From Strigamia acuminata (taxonomy: Eukaryota; Arthropoda; Chilopoda; Geophilomorpha; Linotaeniidae), in contig OX442317.1 in the NCBI GenBank assembly GCA_949358305.1, forward strand, positions 12,530,186-12,590,185: a stretch of DNA of 60,000 nt, written 5' to 3'. The translations under genes were made by a program, and so were the position numbers. Below the pieces are notes generated by a model. That model was not told where the DNA came from. It searched no databases and was given only the letters and a program-made list of their open reading frames with translations. Positions 20,699 through 33,699 of the stretch are shown piece by piece. Each line of letters opens with the position of its first letter. Within the stretch, counting starts at the first letter, position 1.

Positions 20699-22963
20699 TG
20701 TGTTTCAGAGGGCAGGTTTGCACTGCCATACTCTGTTAGATGTCGTGTCCGAGACAATGTCCCTGCGCCTCTTGGCGGCCCCTATTTCTACGTTGGCTTC
20801 CCGCGACTGAGTAGTTGTTGTTAGTCTTTCATCCCTAGCTCTGCAGTGAGGCAGACATGCACTAGGCAGGGAGCCCACTCTAGGATGGGTTGAAGGACGT
20901 GTGTGTGCGGCCTTTTTGGCGCCGGCACTCGGCAACACGTTTTAGCCATTGGACGACACGTGCTTTCAGTAGAGTGGCGATTTCCGGAAGTCGGCTTGCT
21001 GATTGAAGATGTCGTCAATGGGTGTGTGAGCGAGTCAATTGTCGACTTGCAGTTGCTTACCGGTTCCAGGAATGCGGTTGGCAACTGGCAAGTCCTTGTG
21101 CTCATGTCTATGTGTGACGCCCCTCGCAATCAGGGACGTCAAGCAACCCTCCCTCTTCTCTCGTTTCTCGGTTCAATCATATTGGTTCCGACTCGGGGTG
21201 GGCCAAGCGTTCATACGGTAGCCTCCTTATTGGAGCATGGGGTTTTAACTAGATCTAGTTTCTATTTCCCCCCTCGGTTAAAGAAGTTTCAGTCTTCGTG
21301 GTAGTCTGCTCACAACAGGCTACACGGTGGCCCGAGTGCGGACGCGATGTCCATCGGGTACCTCTTTGTTCAAGGCGCATTCGTAAAGCGCAGCTCGGTT
21401 GAAAGAAAGCCACCGGTTTTAATTTCTTTTCAACGACGTGATTAGTTTTCGTGAAGGAAGTGTAGCTTCGCTTCATTTGGTTGCAGTTGCACTGCTTCCA
21501 ACGTTTTTCAGTATCATATGACACCTGTTGATCTTCAAAAAGAAGCAGGTCCCTTTCCTTTCTTTTCTCGTGGGGAGGAAATGGATTGATTATTTGGGTA
21601 CGGACTTGTTCCCTCTTCGAAAAAAAAAAGCAGAAAGTTTAGTGTTTTGGAATTCTTGCTGGTTTTCACAGTTCCGGTTTGCTAGTTTCCTTTGTGAGGC
21701 CATACTTGGCCAATAGCTTTAGTGATAATATTGACGTTTTAGCCGGTATTTATTTGCACGGAACGTGCTCGTTCTGTTTAGATAATTGAACCGTTTTTCT
21801 CTTGTTAGTTAGATAAAGTTGTGGTTGATGGGTCAGCGTGCGCGTGTTTCCTTGTCGCTGTGGACAAGAGGTCGCAGATGGTTTACACAGTCACCTGACT
21901 AAGTCTTTCCTTTTTTCTTTATTCTCTGCTCTTAGCGGTTTCGTGGGTTCATGTCAAGTCAGGGTGCGGTCAACGCCTTTGCGTGGCAGTTGCTGCAAAT
22001 GGTTCGCATTGCCTGAGCTTCATGCCTTCTCGTTCTCTTTTTCCTCTTTCTGGCGTGATCATGTTAGCTAGTTGGTCATGGCTTTGGGTAAGTTGTTAGT
22101 TGGTCACTCTTTGCAAAAGAGTGGTGCCTAGGTCTTGACGGCATTTTCTAGTTCTTCGTACGAATGCTGGGTGGTTGGTCAGACGATAGGTCTGGGTCAA
22201 CGCATTCATTCCCTTATTTTGCATTTTTCTTGTTTTCTAGAAAAGGGTCGTCCTTAATAGTTTATTAAGTTTGAGTTCGCAGCTCGTGTTTTCGTGCGGA
22301 CGGAGGTTTCCGTGGCACGTTGCCACTTGAGCGCTGGCTCGAGGACAACGAGGCGGTGAAGTCTGCCGTGTCTCAAGTTTGTTCTTTTTTGCGTTTCAAG
22401 TTTCTTCTAGTCTTCATGTATGTCATGTTCCTTGCGAGGCCATGCTCGATCAAGAGTTTTTGTGACAGTTTTCCTTTTTTCGACGACGTTTAGTTTTCGG
22501 TTCTGAGACTTCTAACCTCGGTGTTTGGTTGGACGATTGTTTTGGACCAGCGCCTTTCCTCTCTGACAAGGATTTCTGTTCTCCCATTTTTAGTTTCCGT
22601 TTAGTTTAAGCGTCTGTCTACGGGTTGACAGACTGAGTTTTCGGACAAGCTCCCGCAATGTTCTCACGTCGTTTTGGTTAGAAAACCCGTTCAGTCGGAT
22701 TTTCTGAAGGTTCTTGCGTGTGCGCCACGTGTCTATTGGCGACGCCGTAGCCCCTTGGTGTCTGGACTAGGTCATCATGGCACGGCCCTTCTCTTTCTTC
22801 TCTCGTGTTCTAAGTTTCTTTTAGTGTCTATGGTTTTGCCTTCGCGACTTTCACAAAGTCAAGCTTGGCTTCGATACTTTTTCTTTCCGTGCTCTTGGTT
22901 TTGATGGGGAATTCCTTCAACAGTTTTCTGCCTTGCCTTCCCTTCTTCTTTGGCCGGCAACGC

Positions 22964-23724
22964 TGTTGCGAGCACGCGCAACATGGATTTTTTGCTATTG
23001 CAATAGCGGATTTGCTTGAATTGATCAATTATTTAAGTTTGTGTTTAGTTAATAGTGCAGCTTAAGTTTTGGCTAAATGTTAAATGAATTTCGTGTAGTT
23101 TGTGACGTGGGAGTTATGTTTTACCTGATTTAAGCTGTCTTTCTTAAGGTAATCTTGTATTTTTCCTTTGATTCTTTGGAGTTTTACTGCTTGGATTCGT
23201 CCAAAGAGTCGCTGCTGTTAGTTCCTAAGTTAGTTCATTTATTTGAAACACTTTGGCTTAATGTATTACGGTTTTGTGCCTTTTGTAATGATTTTATACT
23301 TGAAACTGTGTATTTTCTTGTATACGCTTTATCATTTTGTCACTAGAGGGACAATTCGCCTCTTGCGAGTGATTGTTGCCACTCGTTGCTCTAATTGTTG
23401 TAGGTTGCGCAGCAACTACACTGTGACTGTTATGTAGATTTCTAGGGTTAAGATATGTAATTTTCTCCTCTCTTTTCTGTGTACTTTTGATAGATATTAA
23501 CTTTACATTAAATTCGGTTTGTTTATGTGTTATTTGGCATATTAGTGGTGAGTTCTTCCAGACACTTATTAGGCCACTTTGCAGGGATTTCAAGCAGGAT
23601 TTCTCCTGCAATGCATCATCTCTTTTGGAGCTCATCACAAGTTCTAGTAAGTAGGTTTATTTGTTATAAGCTTTTTCTGTTGTCTTCTAGAGTGCCACAC
23701 GGCCACAAAGCATTGCTAGAAACA
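22964..23724 (+). repeat. 3' LTR of the non-autonomous element
   Basis: 761 bp, same length and apparently the same sequence as 17766-18526, with TG...CA ends. It is followed by GCACAAACACC, the duplicated target and the resumed satellite. Confidence 0.93.
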
Positions 23725-23728
23725 GCAC
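23725..23728 (+). repeat. Target-site duplication GCAC, right
   Basis: Partner of 17762-17765, immediately after the 3' LTR. Satellite resumes in the same reverse orientation and in register with the broken monomer on the left. Confidence 0.9.
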
Positions 23729-26700
23729 AAACACCACAAGACCAATGTCTCTGAATGTTTAGAAATAGTGTTTAAACCTTAGTAGAAGACTTCAATGTAA
23801 GTGTTAGCAACATCCAAGCAATAATTTGAAAGAATAAACTTTTGATCTCATTTGACATCACAGTTGACTTAGCACAAACACCACAAGACCAATGTGTCTG
23901 AATGTTCTGAAATAGTGTTTAAACCTTAGTAGAAGGCTTCAATGTAAGTTTTAGCAACATCCAAGCAATGATTTTGGAGAATAGACTTTTGATCTCATCA
24001 CAGTTGACTTAGCACAAACACCACAAGACCAATGTCTCCGAATGTTCTGAAATAGTGTTTAAACTTTAGTAGAAAGCTTTAATGTAAGTTTTAGCAACAT
24101 CCAAGCAATGATTTGAAAGAATAAACTTTTTATCTCATTTGACATCACAGTTGACTTAGCACAAACATCACAAGACCAATGTCTCTGAATGTTCTGAAAT
24201 AGTGTTTAAACCTTAGTAGAAGACTTCAATGTAAGTGTTAGCAACATCCAAGCAATAATTTGAAAGAATAAACTTTTGATCTCATTTGACATCACAGTTG
24301 ACTTAGCACAAACACCACAAACCAATGTCTCTGAATGTTCTGAAATAGTGTTTAAACCTTAGTAGAAGGCTTCAATGTAAGTTTTAGCAACATCCAAGCA
24401 ATGATTTAGGAGAATAGACTTTTGATCTCATCACAGTTGACTTAGCACAAACATCACAAGACCAATGTCTCTGAATGTTTTGAAATAGTGTTTAAACCTT
24501 AGTAAAAAGCTTTAATGTAAGTTTTAGCAACATCCAAGCAATGATTTGGGAGAATAGACTTTTGATCTCATCACAGTTGACTTAGCACAAACACCACAAG
24601 ACCAATGTCTCTAAATGTTCTGAAATAGTGTTTAAACCTTAGTAGACGGCTTCAATGTAAGTTTTAGCAACATCCAAGCAATGATTTGGGAGAATAGACT
24701 TTTGATCTCATCACAGTTGACTTAGCACAAACACCACAAACCAATGTCTCTGAATGTTCTGAAATAGTGTTTAAACCTTAGTAGAAAGCTTTAATGTAAG
24801 TTTTAGCAACATCCAAGCAATGATTTGAAAGAATAAACTTTTGATCTTATTTGACGTCACAGTTGACTTAGCACAAACACCACAAGACCAATGTATCTGA
24901 ATGTTCTGAAATAGTGTTTAAACCTTAGTAGAAGGCTTCAATGTAAGTTTTAGCAACATCCAAGCAATGATTTTGGAGAATAGACTTTTGATCTCATCAC
25001 AGTTGACTTAGCACAAACATCACAAGACCAATGTCTCTAAATGTTCTGAAATAGTGTTTAAACCTTAGTAGAAAGCTTTAATGTAAGTTTTAGCAACATC
25101 CAAGCAATGATTTGAAAGAATAAACTTTTGATCTCATTTGACATCACAGTTGACTTAGCACAAACACCACAAACCAATGTCTCTGAATGTTCTGAAATAG
25201 TGTTTAAACCTTAGTAGAAGGCTTCAATGTAAGTTTTAGCAACATCCAAGCGATGATTTGGGAGAATAGACTTTTGATCTCATCACAGTTGACTTAGCAC
25301 AAACACCACAAGACCAATGTCTCTGAATGTTTAGAAATAGTGTTTAAACCTTAGTAGAAGACTTCAATGTAAGTGTTAGCAACATCCAAGCAATAATTTG
25401 AAAGAATAAACTTTTGATCTCATTTGACATCACAGTTGACTTAGCACAAACACCACAAACCAATGTCTCTGAATGTTTAGAAATAGTGTTTAAACCTTAG
25501 TAGAAGGCTTCAATGTAAGTGTTAGCAACATCCAAGCAATAATTTGAAAGAATAAACTTTTGATCTCATTTGACATCACAGTTGACTTAGCACAAACACC
25601 ACAAACCAATGTCTCTGAATGTTCTGAAATAGTGTTTAAACCTTAGTAGAAGGCTTCAATGTAAGTTTTAGCAACATCCAAGCAATGATTTGGGAGAATA
25701 GACTTTTGATCTCATCACAGTTGACTTAGCACAAACATCACAAGACCAATGTCTCTGAATGTTTTGAAATAGTGTTTAAACCTTAGTAGAAAGCTTTAAT
25801 GTAAGTTTTAGCAACATCCAAGCAATGATTTGGGAGAATAGACTTTTGATCTCATCACAGTTGACTTAGCACAAACATCACAAGACCAATGTCTCTGAAT
25901 GTTCTGAAATAGTGTTTAAACCTTAGTAGAAAGCTTTAATGTAAGTTTTAGCAACATCCAAGAAATGATTTGGGAGAATAGACTTTTGATCTCATCACAG
26001 TTGACTTAGCACAAACACCACAAGAACAATGTCTCTGAATGTTCTGAAATAGTGTTTAAACCTTAGTAGAAGGCTTCAATGTTAGTTTTAGCAACATCCA
26101 AGCAATAATTTGAAAGAATAAACTTTTGATCTCATTTGACATCACAGTTGACTTAGCACAAACACCACAAACCAATGTCTCTGAATGTTCTGAAATAGTG
26201 TTTAAACCTTAGTAGAAGGCTTCAATGTAAGTTTTAGCAACATCCAAGCAATGATTTGGGAGAATAGACTTTTGATCTCATCACAGTTGACTTAGCACAA
26301 ACATCACAAGACCAATGTCTCTGAATGTTCTGAAATAGTGTTTAAACCTTAGTAGAAAGCTTTAATGTAAGTTTTAGCAACATCCAAGCAATGATTTGAA
26401 AGAATAAACTTTTGATCTTATTTGACGTCACAGTTGACTTAGCACAAACACCACAAGACCAATGTATCTGAATGTTCTGAAATAGTGTTTAAACCTTAGT
26501 AGAAGGCTTCAATGTAAGTTTTAGCAACATCCAAGCAATGATTTGGGAGAATAGACTTTTGATCTCATCACAGTTGACTTAGCACAAACACCACAAGACC
26601 AATGTCTCTGAATGTTTAGAAATAGTGTTTAAACCTTAGTAGAAGACTTCAATGTAAGTGTTAGCAACATCCAAGCAATAATTTGAAAGAATAAACTTTT

Positions 26701-29700
26701 GATCTCATTTGACATCACAGTTGACTTAGCACAAACACCACAAGACCAATGTGTCTGAATGTTCTGAAATAGTGTTTAAACCTTAGTAGAAGGCTTCAAT
26801 GTAAGTTTTAGCAACATCCAAGCAATGATTTTGGAGAATAGACTTTTGATCTCATCACAGTTGACTTAGCACAAACACCACAAGACCAATGTCTCCGAAT
26901 GTTCTGAAATAGTGTTTAAACTTTAGTAGAAAGCTTTAATGTAAGTTTTAGCAACATCCAAGCAATGATTTGAAAGAATAAACTTTTTATCTCATTTGAC
27001 ATCACAGTTGACTTAGCACAAACATCACAAGACCAATGTCTCTGAATGTTCTGAAATAGTGTTTAAACCTTAGTAGAAGACTTCAATGTAAGTGTTAGCA
27101 ACATCCAAGCAATAATTTGAAAGAATAAACTTTTGATCTCATTTGACATCACAGTTGACTTAGCACAAACACCACAAACCAATGTCTCTGAATGTTCTGA
27201 AATAGTGTTTAAACCTTAGTAGAAGGCTTCAATGTAAGTTTTAGCAACATCCAAGCAATGATTTAGGAGAATAGACTTTTGATCTCATCACAGTTGACTT
27301 AGCACAAACATCACAAGACCAATGTCTCTGAATGTTTTGAAATAGTGTTTAAACCTTAGTAAAAAGCTTTAATGTAAGTTTTAGCAACATCCAAGCAATG
27401 ATTTGGGAGAATAGACTTTTGATCTCATCACAGTTGACTTAGCACAAACACCACAAGACCAATGTCTCTAAATGTTCTGAAATAGTGTTTAAACCTTAGT
27501 AGACGGCTTCAATGTAAGTTTTAGCAACATCCAAGCAATGATTTGGGAGAATAGACTTTTGATCTCATCACAGTTGACTTAGCACAAACACCACAAACCA
27601 ATGTCTCTGAATGTTCTGAAATAGTGTTTAAACCTTAGTAGAAAGCTTTAATGTAAGTTTTAGCAACATCCAAGCAATGATTTGAAAGAATAAACTTTTG
27701 ATCTTATTTGACGTCACAGTTGACTTAGCACAAACACCACAAGACCAATGTATCTGAATGTTCTGAAATAGTGTTTAAACCTTAGTAGAAGGCTTCAATG
27801 TAAGTTTTAGCAACATCCAAGCAATGATTTTGGAGAATAGACTTTTGATCTCATCACAGTTGACTTAGCACAAACATCACAAGACCAATGTCTCTAAATG
27901 TTCTGAAATAGTGTTTAAACCTTAGTAGAAAGCTTTAATGTAAGTTTTAGCAACATCCAAGCAATGATTTGAAAGAATAAACTTTTGATCTCATTTGACA
28001 TCACAGTTGACTTAGCACAAACACCACAAACCAATGTCTCTGAATGTTCTGAAATAGTGTTTAAACCTTAGTAGAAGGCTTCAATGTAAGTTTTAGCAAC
28101 ATCCAAGCGATGATTTGGGAGAATAGACTTTTGATCTCATCACAGTTGACTTAGCACAAACACCACAAGACCAATGTCTCTGAATGTTTAGAAATAGTGT
28201 TTAAACCTTAGTAGAAGACTTCAATGTAAGTGTTAGCAACATCCAAGCAATAATTTGAAAGAATAAACTTTTGATCTCATTTGACATCACAGTTGACTTA
28301 GCACAAACACCACAAACCAATGTCTCTGAATGTTCTGAAATAGTGTTTAAACCTTAGTAGAAGGCTTCAATGTAAGTTTTAGCAACATCCAAGCAATGAT
28401 TTTGGAGAATAGACTTTTGATCTCATCACAGTTGACTTAGCACAAACATCACAAGACCAATGTCTCTAAATGTTCTGAAATAGTGTTTAAACCTTAGTAG
28501 AAAGCTTTAATGTAAGTTTTAGCAACATCCAAGCAATGATTTGAAAGAATAAACTTTTGATCTCATTTGACATCACAGTTGACTTAGCACAAACACCACA
28601 AACCAATGTCTCTGAATGTTCTGAAATAGTGTTTAAACTTTAGTAGAAGGCTTCAATGTAAGTTTTAGCAACATCCAAGCAATGATTTGGGAGAATAGAC
28701 TTTTGATCTCATCACAGTTGACTTAGCACAAACACCACAAGACCAATGTCTCTGAATGTTTAGAAATAGTGTTTAAACCTTAGTAGAAGACTTCAATGTA
28801 AGTGTTAGCAACATCCAAGCAATAATTTGAAAGAATAAACTTTTGATCTCATTTGACATCACAGTTGACTTAGCACAAACACCACAAACCAATGTCTCTG
28901 AATGTTCTGAAATAGTGTTTAAACCTTAGTAGAAGGCTTCAATGTAAGTTTTAGCAACATCCAAGCAATGATTTAGGAGAATAGACTTTTGATCTCATCA
29001 CAGTTGACTTAGCACAAACATCACAAGACCAATGTCTCTGAATGTTTTGAAATAGTGTTTAAACCTTAGTAAAAAGCTTTAATCTAAGTTTTAGCAACAT
29101 CCAAGCAATGATTTGGGAGAATAGACTTTTGATCTCATCACAGTTGACTTAGCACAAACACCACAAACCAATGTCTCTGAATGTTCTGAAATAGTGTTTA
29201 AACCTTAGTAGAAGGCTTCAATGTAAGTTTTAGCAACATCCAAGCAATAATTTGAAAGAATAAACTTTTGATCTCATTTGACGTCACAGTTGACTTAGCA
29301 CAAACACCACAAGACCAATGTGTCTGAATGTTCTGAAATAGTGTTTAAACCTTAGTAGAAGGCTTCAATGTAAGTTTTAGCAACATCCAAGCAATGATTT
29401 TGGAGAATAGACTTTTGATCTCATCACAGTTGACTTAGCACAAACATCACAAGACCAATGTCTCTGAATGTTCTGAAATAGTGTTTAAACCTTAGTAGAA
29501 GGCTTTAATATAAGTTTTAGCAACATCCAAGCAATGATTTGAAAGAATAAACTTTTGATCTCATTTGACATCACAGTTGACTTAGCACAAACATCACAAG
29601 ACCAATGTCTCTGAATGTTCTGAAATAGTGTTTAAACCTTAGTAGAAGGCTTCAATGTAAGTGTTAGCAACATCCAAGCAATAATTTGAAAGAATAAATT

Positions 29701-32700
29701 TTTGATCTCATTTGACATCACAGTTGACTTAGCACAAACATCACAAGACCAATGTCTCTGAATGTTCTGAAATAGTGTTTAAACCTTAGTAGAAGGCTTC
29801 AATGTAAGTTTTAGCAACATCCAAGCAATGATTTGGGAGAATAGACTTTTGATCTCATCACAGTTGACTTAGCACAAACATCACAAGACCAATGTCTCTG
29901 AATGTTTTGAAATAGTGTTTAAACCTTAGTAGAAAGCTTTAATGTAAGTTTTAGCAACATCCAAGCAATGATTTGGGAGAATAGACTTTTGATCTCATCA
30001 CAGTTGACTTAGCACAAACATCACAAGACTAATGTCTCTGAATGTTTTGAAATAGTGTTTAAACCTTAGTAGAAAGCTTTAATGTAAGTTTTAGCAACAT
30101 CCAAGAAATGATTTGGGAAAATAGACTTTTGATCTCATCACAGTTGACTTAGCACAAACACCACAAGACCAATGTCTCTAAATGTTCTGAAATAGTGTTT
30201 AAACCTTAGTAGACGGCTTCAATGTAAGTTTTAGCAACATCTAAGCAATGATTTGGGAGAATAGACTTTTGATCTCATCACAGTTGACTTAGCACAAACA
30301 TCACAAGACCAATGTCTCTGAATGTTTTGAAATAGTGTTTAAACCTTAGTAGAAAGCTTTAGTGTAAGTTTTAGCAACATCCAAGCAATGATTTGGGAGA
30401 ATAGACTTTTGATCTCATCACAGTTGACTTAGCACAAACATCACAAGACCAATGTCTCTAAATGTTCTGAAATAGTGTTTAAACCTTAGTAGAAAGCTTT
30501 AATGTAAGTTTTAGCAACATCCAAGCAATGATTTGAAAGAATAAACTTTTGATCTCATTTGACATCACAGTTGACTTAGCACAAACACCACAAACCAATG
30601 TCTCTGAATGTTCTGAAATAGTGTTTAAACCTTAGTAGAAGGCTTCAATGTAAGTTTTAGCAACATCCAAGCAATGATTTGGGAGAATAGACTTTTGATC
30701 TCATCACAGTTGACTTAGCACAAACACCACAAGACCAATGTCTCTGAATGTTTAGAAATAGTGTTTAAACCTTAGTAGAAGGCTTCAATGTAAGTGTTAG
30801 CAACATCCAAGCAATAATTTGAAAGAATAAACTTTTGATCTCATTTGACATCACAGTTGACTTAGCACAAACACCACAAACCAATGTCTCTGAATGTTCT
30901 GAAATAGTGTTTAAACCTTAGTAGAAGGCTTCAATGTAAGTTTTAGCAACATCCAAGCAATGATTTTGGAGAATAGACTTTTGATCTTATCACAGTTGAC
31001 TTAGCACAAACATCACAAGACCAATGTCTCTGAATGTTCTGAAATAGTGTTTAAACCTTAGTAGAAGGCTTTAATGTAAGTTTTAGCAACATCCAAGCAA
31101 TGATTTGAAAGAATAAACTTTTGATCTCATTTGACATCACAGTTGACTTAGCACAAACATCACAAGACCAATGTCTCTGAATGTTCTGAAATAGTGTTTA
31201 AACCTTAGTAGAAGGCTTCAATGTAAGTGTTAGCAACATCCAAGCAATAATTTGAAAGAATAAATTTTTGATCTCATTTGACATCACAGTTGACTTAGCA
31301 CGAACACCACAAACCAATGTCTCTGAATGTTCTGAAATAGTGTTTAAACCTTAGTAGAAGGCTTCAATGTAAGTTTTAGCAACATCCAAGCAATGATTTG
31401 GGAGAATAGACTTTTGATCTCATCACAGTTGACTTAGCACAAACATCACAAGACCAATGTCTCTGAATGTTTTGAAATAGTGTTTAAACCTTAGTAGAAA
31501 GCTTTAATGTAAGTTTTAGCAACATCCAAGCAATGATTTGGGAGAATAGACTTTTGATCTCATCACAGTTGACTTAGCACAAACACCACAAACCAATGTC
31601 TCTGAATGTTCTGAAATAGTGTTTAAACCTTAGTAGAAGGCTTCAATGTAAGTTTTAGCAACATCCAAGCAATGATTTGGGAGAATAGACTTTTGATCTC
31701 ATCACAGTTGACTTAGCACAAACATCACAAGACCAATGTCTCTGAATGTTCTGAAATAGTGTTTAAACCTTAGTAGAAAGCTTTAATGTAAGTTTTAGCA
31801 ACATCCAAGCAATGATTTGAAAGAATAAACTTTTGATCTTATTTGACGTCACAGTTGACTTAGCACACACACCACAAGACCAATGTATCTGAATGTTCTG
31901 AAATAGTGTTTAAACCTTAGTAGAAGGCTTCAATGTAAGTTTTAGCAACATCCAAGCAATGATTTTGGAGAATAGACTTTTGATCTCATCACAGTTGACT
32001 TAGCACAAACATCACAAGACCAATGTCTCTAAATGTTCTGAAATAGTGTTTAAACCTTAGTAGAAAGCTTTAATGTAAGTTTTAGCAACATCCAAGCAAT
32101 GATTTGAAAGAATAAACTTTTGATCTCATTTGACATCACAGTTGACTTAGCACAAACACCACAAACCAATGTCTCTGAATGTTCTAAAATAGTGTTTAAA
32201 CCTTAGTAGAAGGCTTCAATGTAAGTTTTAGCAACATCCAAGCAATGATTTGGGAGAATAGACTTTTGATCTCATCACAGTTGACTTAGCACAAACACCA
32301 CAAGACCAATGTCTCTGAATGTTTAGAAATAGTGTTTAAACCTTAGTAGAAGACTTCAATGTAAGTGTTAGCAACATCCAAGCAATAATTTGAAAGAATA
32401 AACTTTTGATCTCATTTGACATCACAGTTGACTTAGCACAAACACCACAAACCAATGTCTCTGAATGTTCTGAAATAGTGTTTAAACCTTAGTAGAAGGC
32501 TTCAATGTAAGTTTTAGCAACATCCAAGCAATGATTTAGGAGAATAGACTTTTGATCTCATCACAGTTGACTTAGCACAAACATCACAAGACCAATGTCT
32601 CTGAATGTTTTGAAATAGTGTTTAAACCTTAGTAAAAAGCTTTAATGTAAGTTTTAGCAACATCCAAGCAATGATTTGGGAGAATAGACTTTTGATCTCA

Positions 32701-33699
32701 TCACAGTTGACTTAGCACAAACACCACAAGACCAATGTCTCTAAATGTTCTGAAATAGTGTTTAAACCTTAGTAGACGGCTTCAATGTAAGTTTTAGCAA
32801 CATCCAAGCAATGATTTGGGAGAATAGACTTTTGATCTCATCACAGTTGACTTAGCACAAACACCACAAACCAATGTCTCTGAATGTTCTGAAATAGTGT
32901 TTAAACCTTAGTAGAAGGCTTCAATGTAAGTTTTAGCAACATCTAAGCAATGATTTTGGAGAATAGACTTTTGATCTCATCACAGTTGACTTAGCACAAA
33001 CACCACAAGACCAATGTCTCTGAATGTTTAGAAATAGTGTTTAAACCTTAGTAGAAAGCTTCAATGTAAGTTTTAGCAACATCCAAGCAATGATTTGAAA
33101 GAATAAACTTTTGATCTCATTTGACATCACAGTTGACTTAGCACAAACATCACAAGACCAATGTCTCTGAATGTTCTGAAATAGTGTTTAAACCTTAGTA
33201 GAAGGCTTCAATGTAAGTGTTAGCAACATCCAAGCAATAATTTGAAAGAATAAATTTTTGATCTCATTTGACATCACAGTTGACTTAGCACAAACATCAC
33301 AAGACCAATGTCTCTGAATGTTCTGAAATAGTGTTTAAACCTTAGTAGAAGGCTTCAATGTAAGTTTTAGCAACATCCAAGCAATGATTTGGGAGAATAG
33401 ACTTTTGATCTCATCACAGTTGACTTAGCACAAACACCACAAGACCAATGTCTCTGAATGTTCTGAAATAGTGTTTAAACCTTAGTAGAAGGCTTCAATG
33501 TAAGTTTTAGCAACATCCAAGCAATGATTTGAAAGAATAAACTTTTGATCTCATTTGACATCACAGTTGACTTAGCACAAACATCACAAGACCAATGTCT
33601 CTGAATGTTCTGAAATAGTGTTTAAACCTTAGTAGAAGGCTTCAATGTAAGTGTTAGCAACATCCAAGCAATAATTTGAAAGAATAAATTTTTGATCTC

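Larger units (their letters stand above)
18527..22963 (+). other. Non-coding internal region of the LTR element
   Basis: A 4437-bp T- and G-rich stretch on the plus strand. Open frames are short, overlap on both strands and show no recognisable domain. The longest (18329-19198) starts inside the 5' LTR and runs through the primer site, so it is unlikely to be a protein gene. A strong near-palindrome lies at 20655-20698. The region just before the 3' LTR is pyrimidine-rich (CCTTCCCTTCTTCTTTGG) instead of a purine tract. This organisation matches a large retrotransposon derivative. Confidence 0.75.
17766..23724 (+). mobile_element. Non-autonomous LTR retrotransposon (LARD-like), complete
   Basis: A 5959-bp element with two 761-bp direct LTRs, TG...CA ends, a primer-binding-site-like sequence four bases after the 5' LTR, and flanking GCAC. 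The 4437-bp internal region has no recognisable gag, protease, RT, RNase H or integrase, and no long frame. It shares the TTTT-TGGT-R-CCGT primer-site arrangement and the stretch AAACACAACGCAATGT (near 19178) with the BEL/Pao element at 54981 (near 56359). I infer a passenger that relies on proteins of a related BEL/Pao element. LTRs that look identical imply a recent insertion. No clear polypurine tract precedes the 3' LTR. Confidence 0.88.
16640..28333 (-). repeat. 2857-bp higher-order repeat, two copies, split by an LTR element
   Basis: Rare variants recur at a shift of 2857: AACTTTTTATCTC (24124 and 26981) and CCAAGCGATGATTTG (25251 and 28108). Left of the LTR element, 16640-17765 matches 25460-26585 at a shift of 8820, for example CACAAGAACAATG near 17206 and 26026. 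Subtracting the element and one target duplication (5963 bp) from 8820 leaves 2857. The array is therefore about two copies of a 2857-bp unit into which the element inserted later. Confidence 0.9.

Noticed and set aside
17766-23724. Minus orientation for the non-autonomous element, suggested by the pyrimidine tract before the right LTR
   Set aside because: The TTTT-TGGTGCCGT primer site after the left LTR and leader similarity to the plus-strand BEL/Pao element both favour plus orientation.
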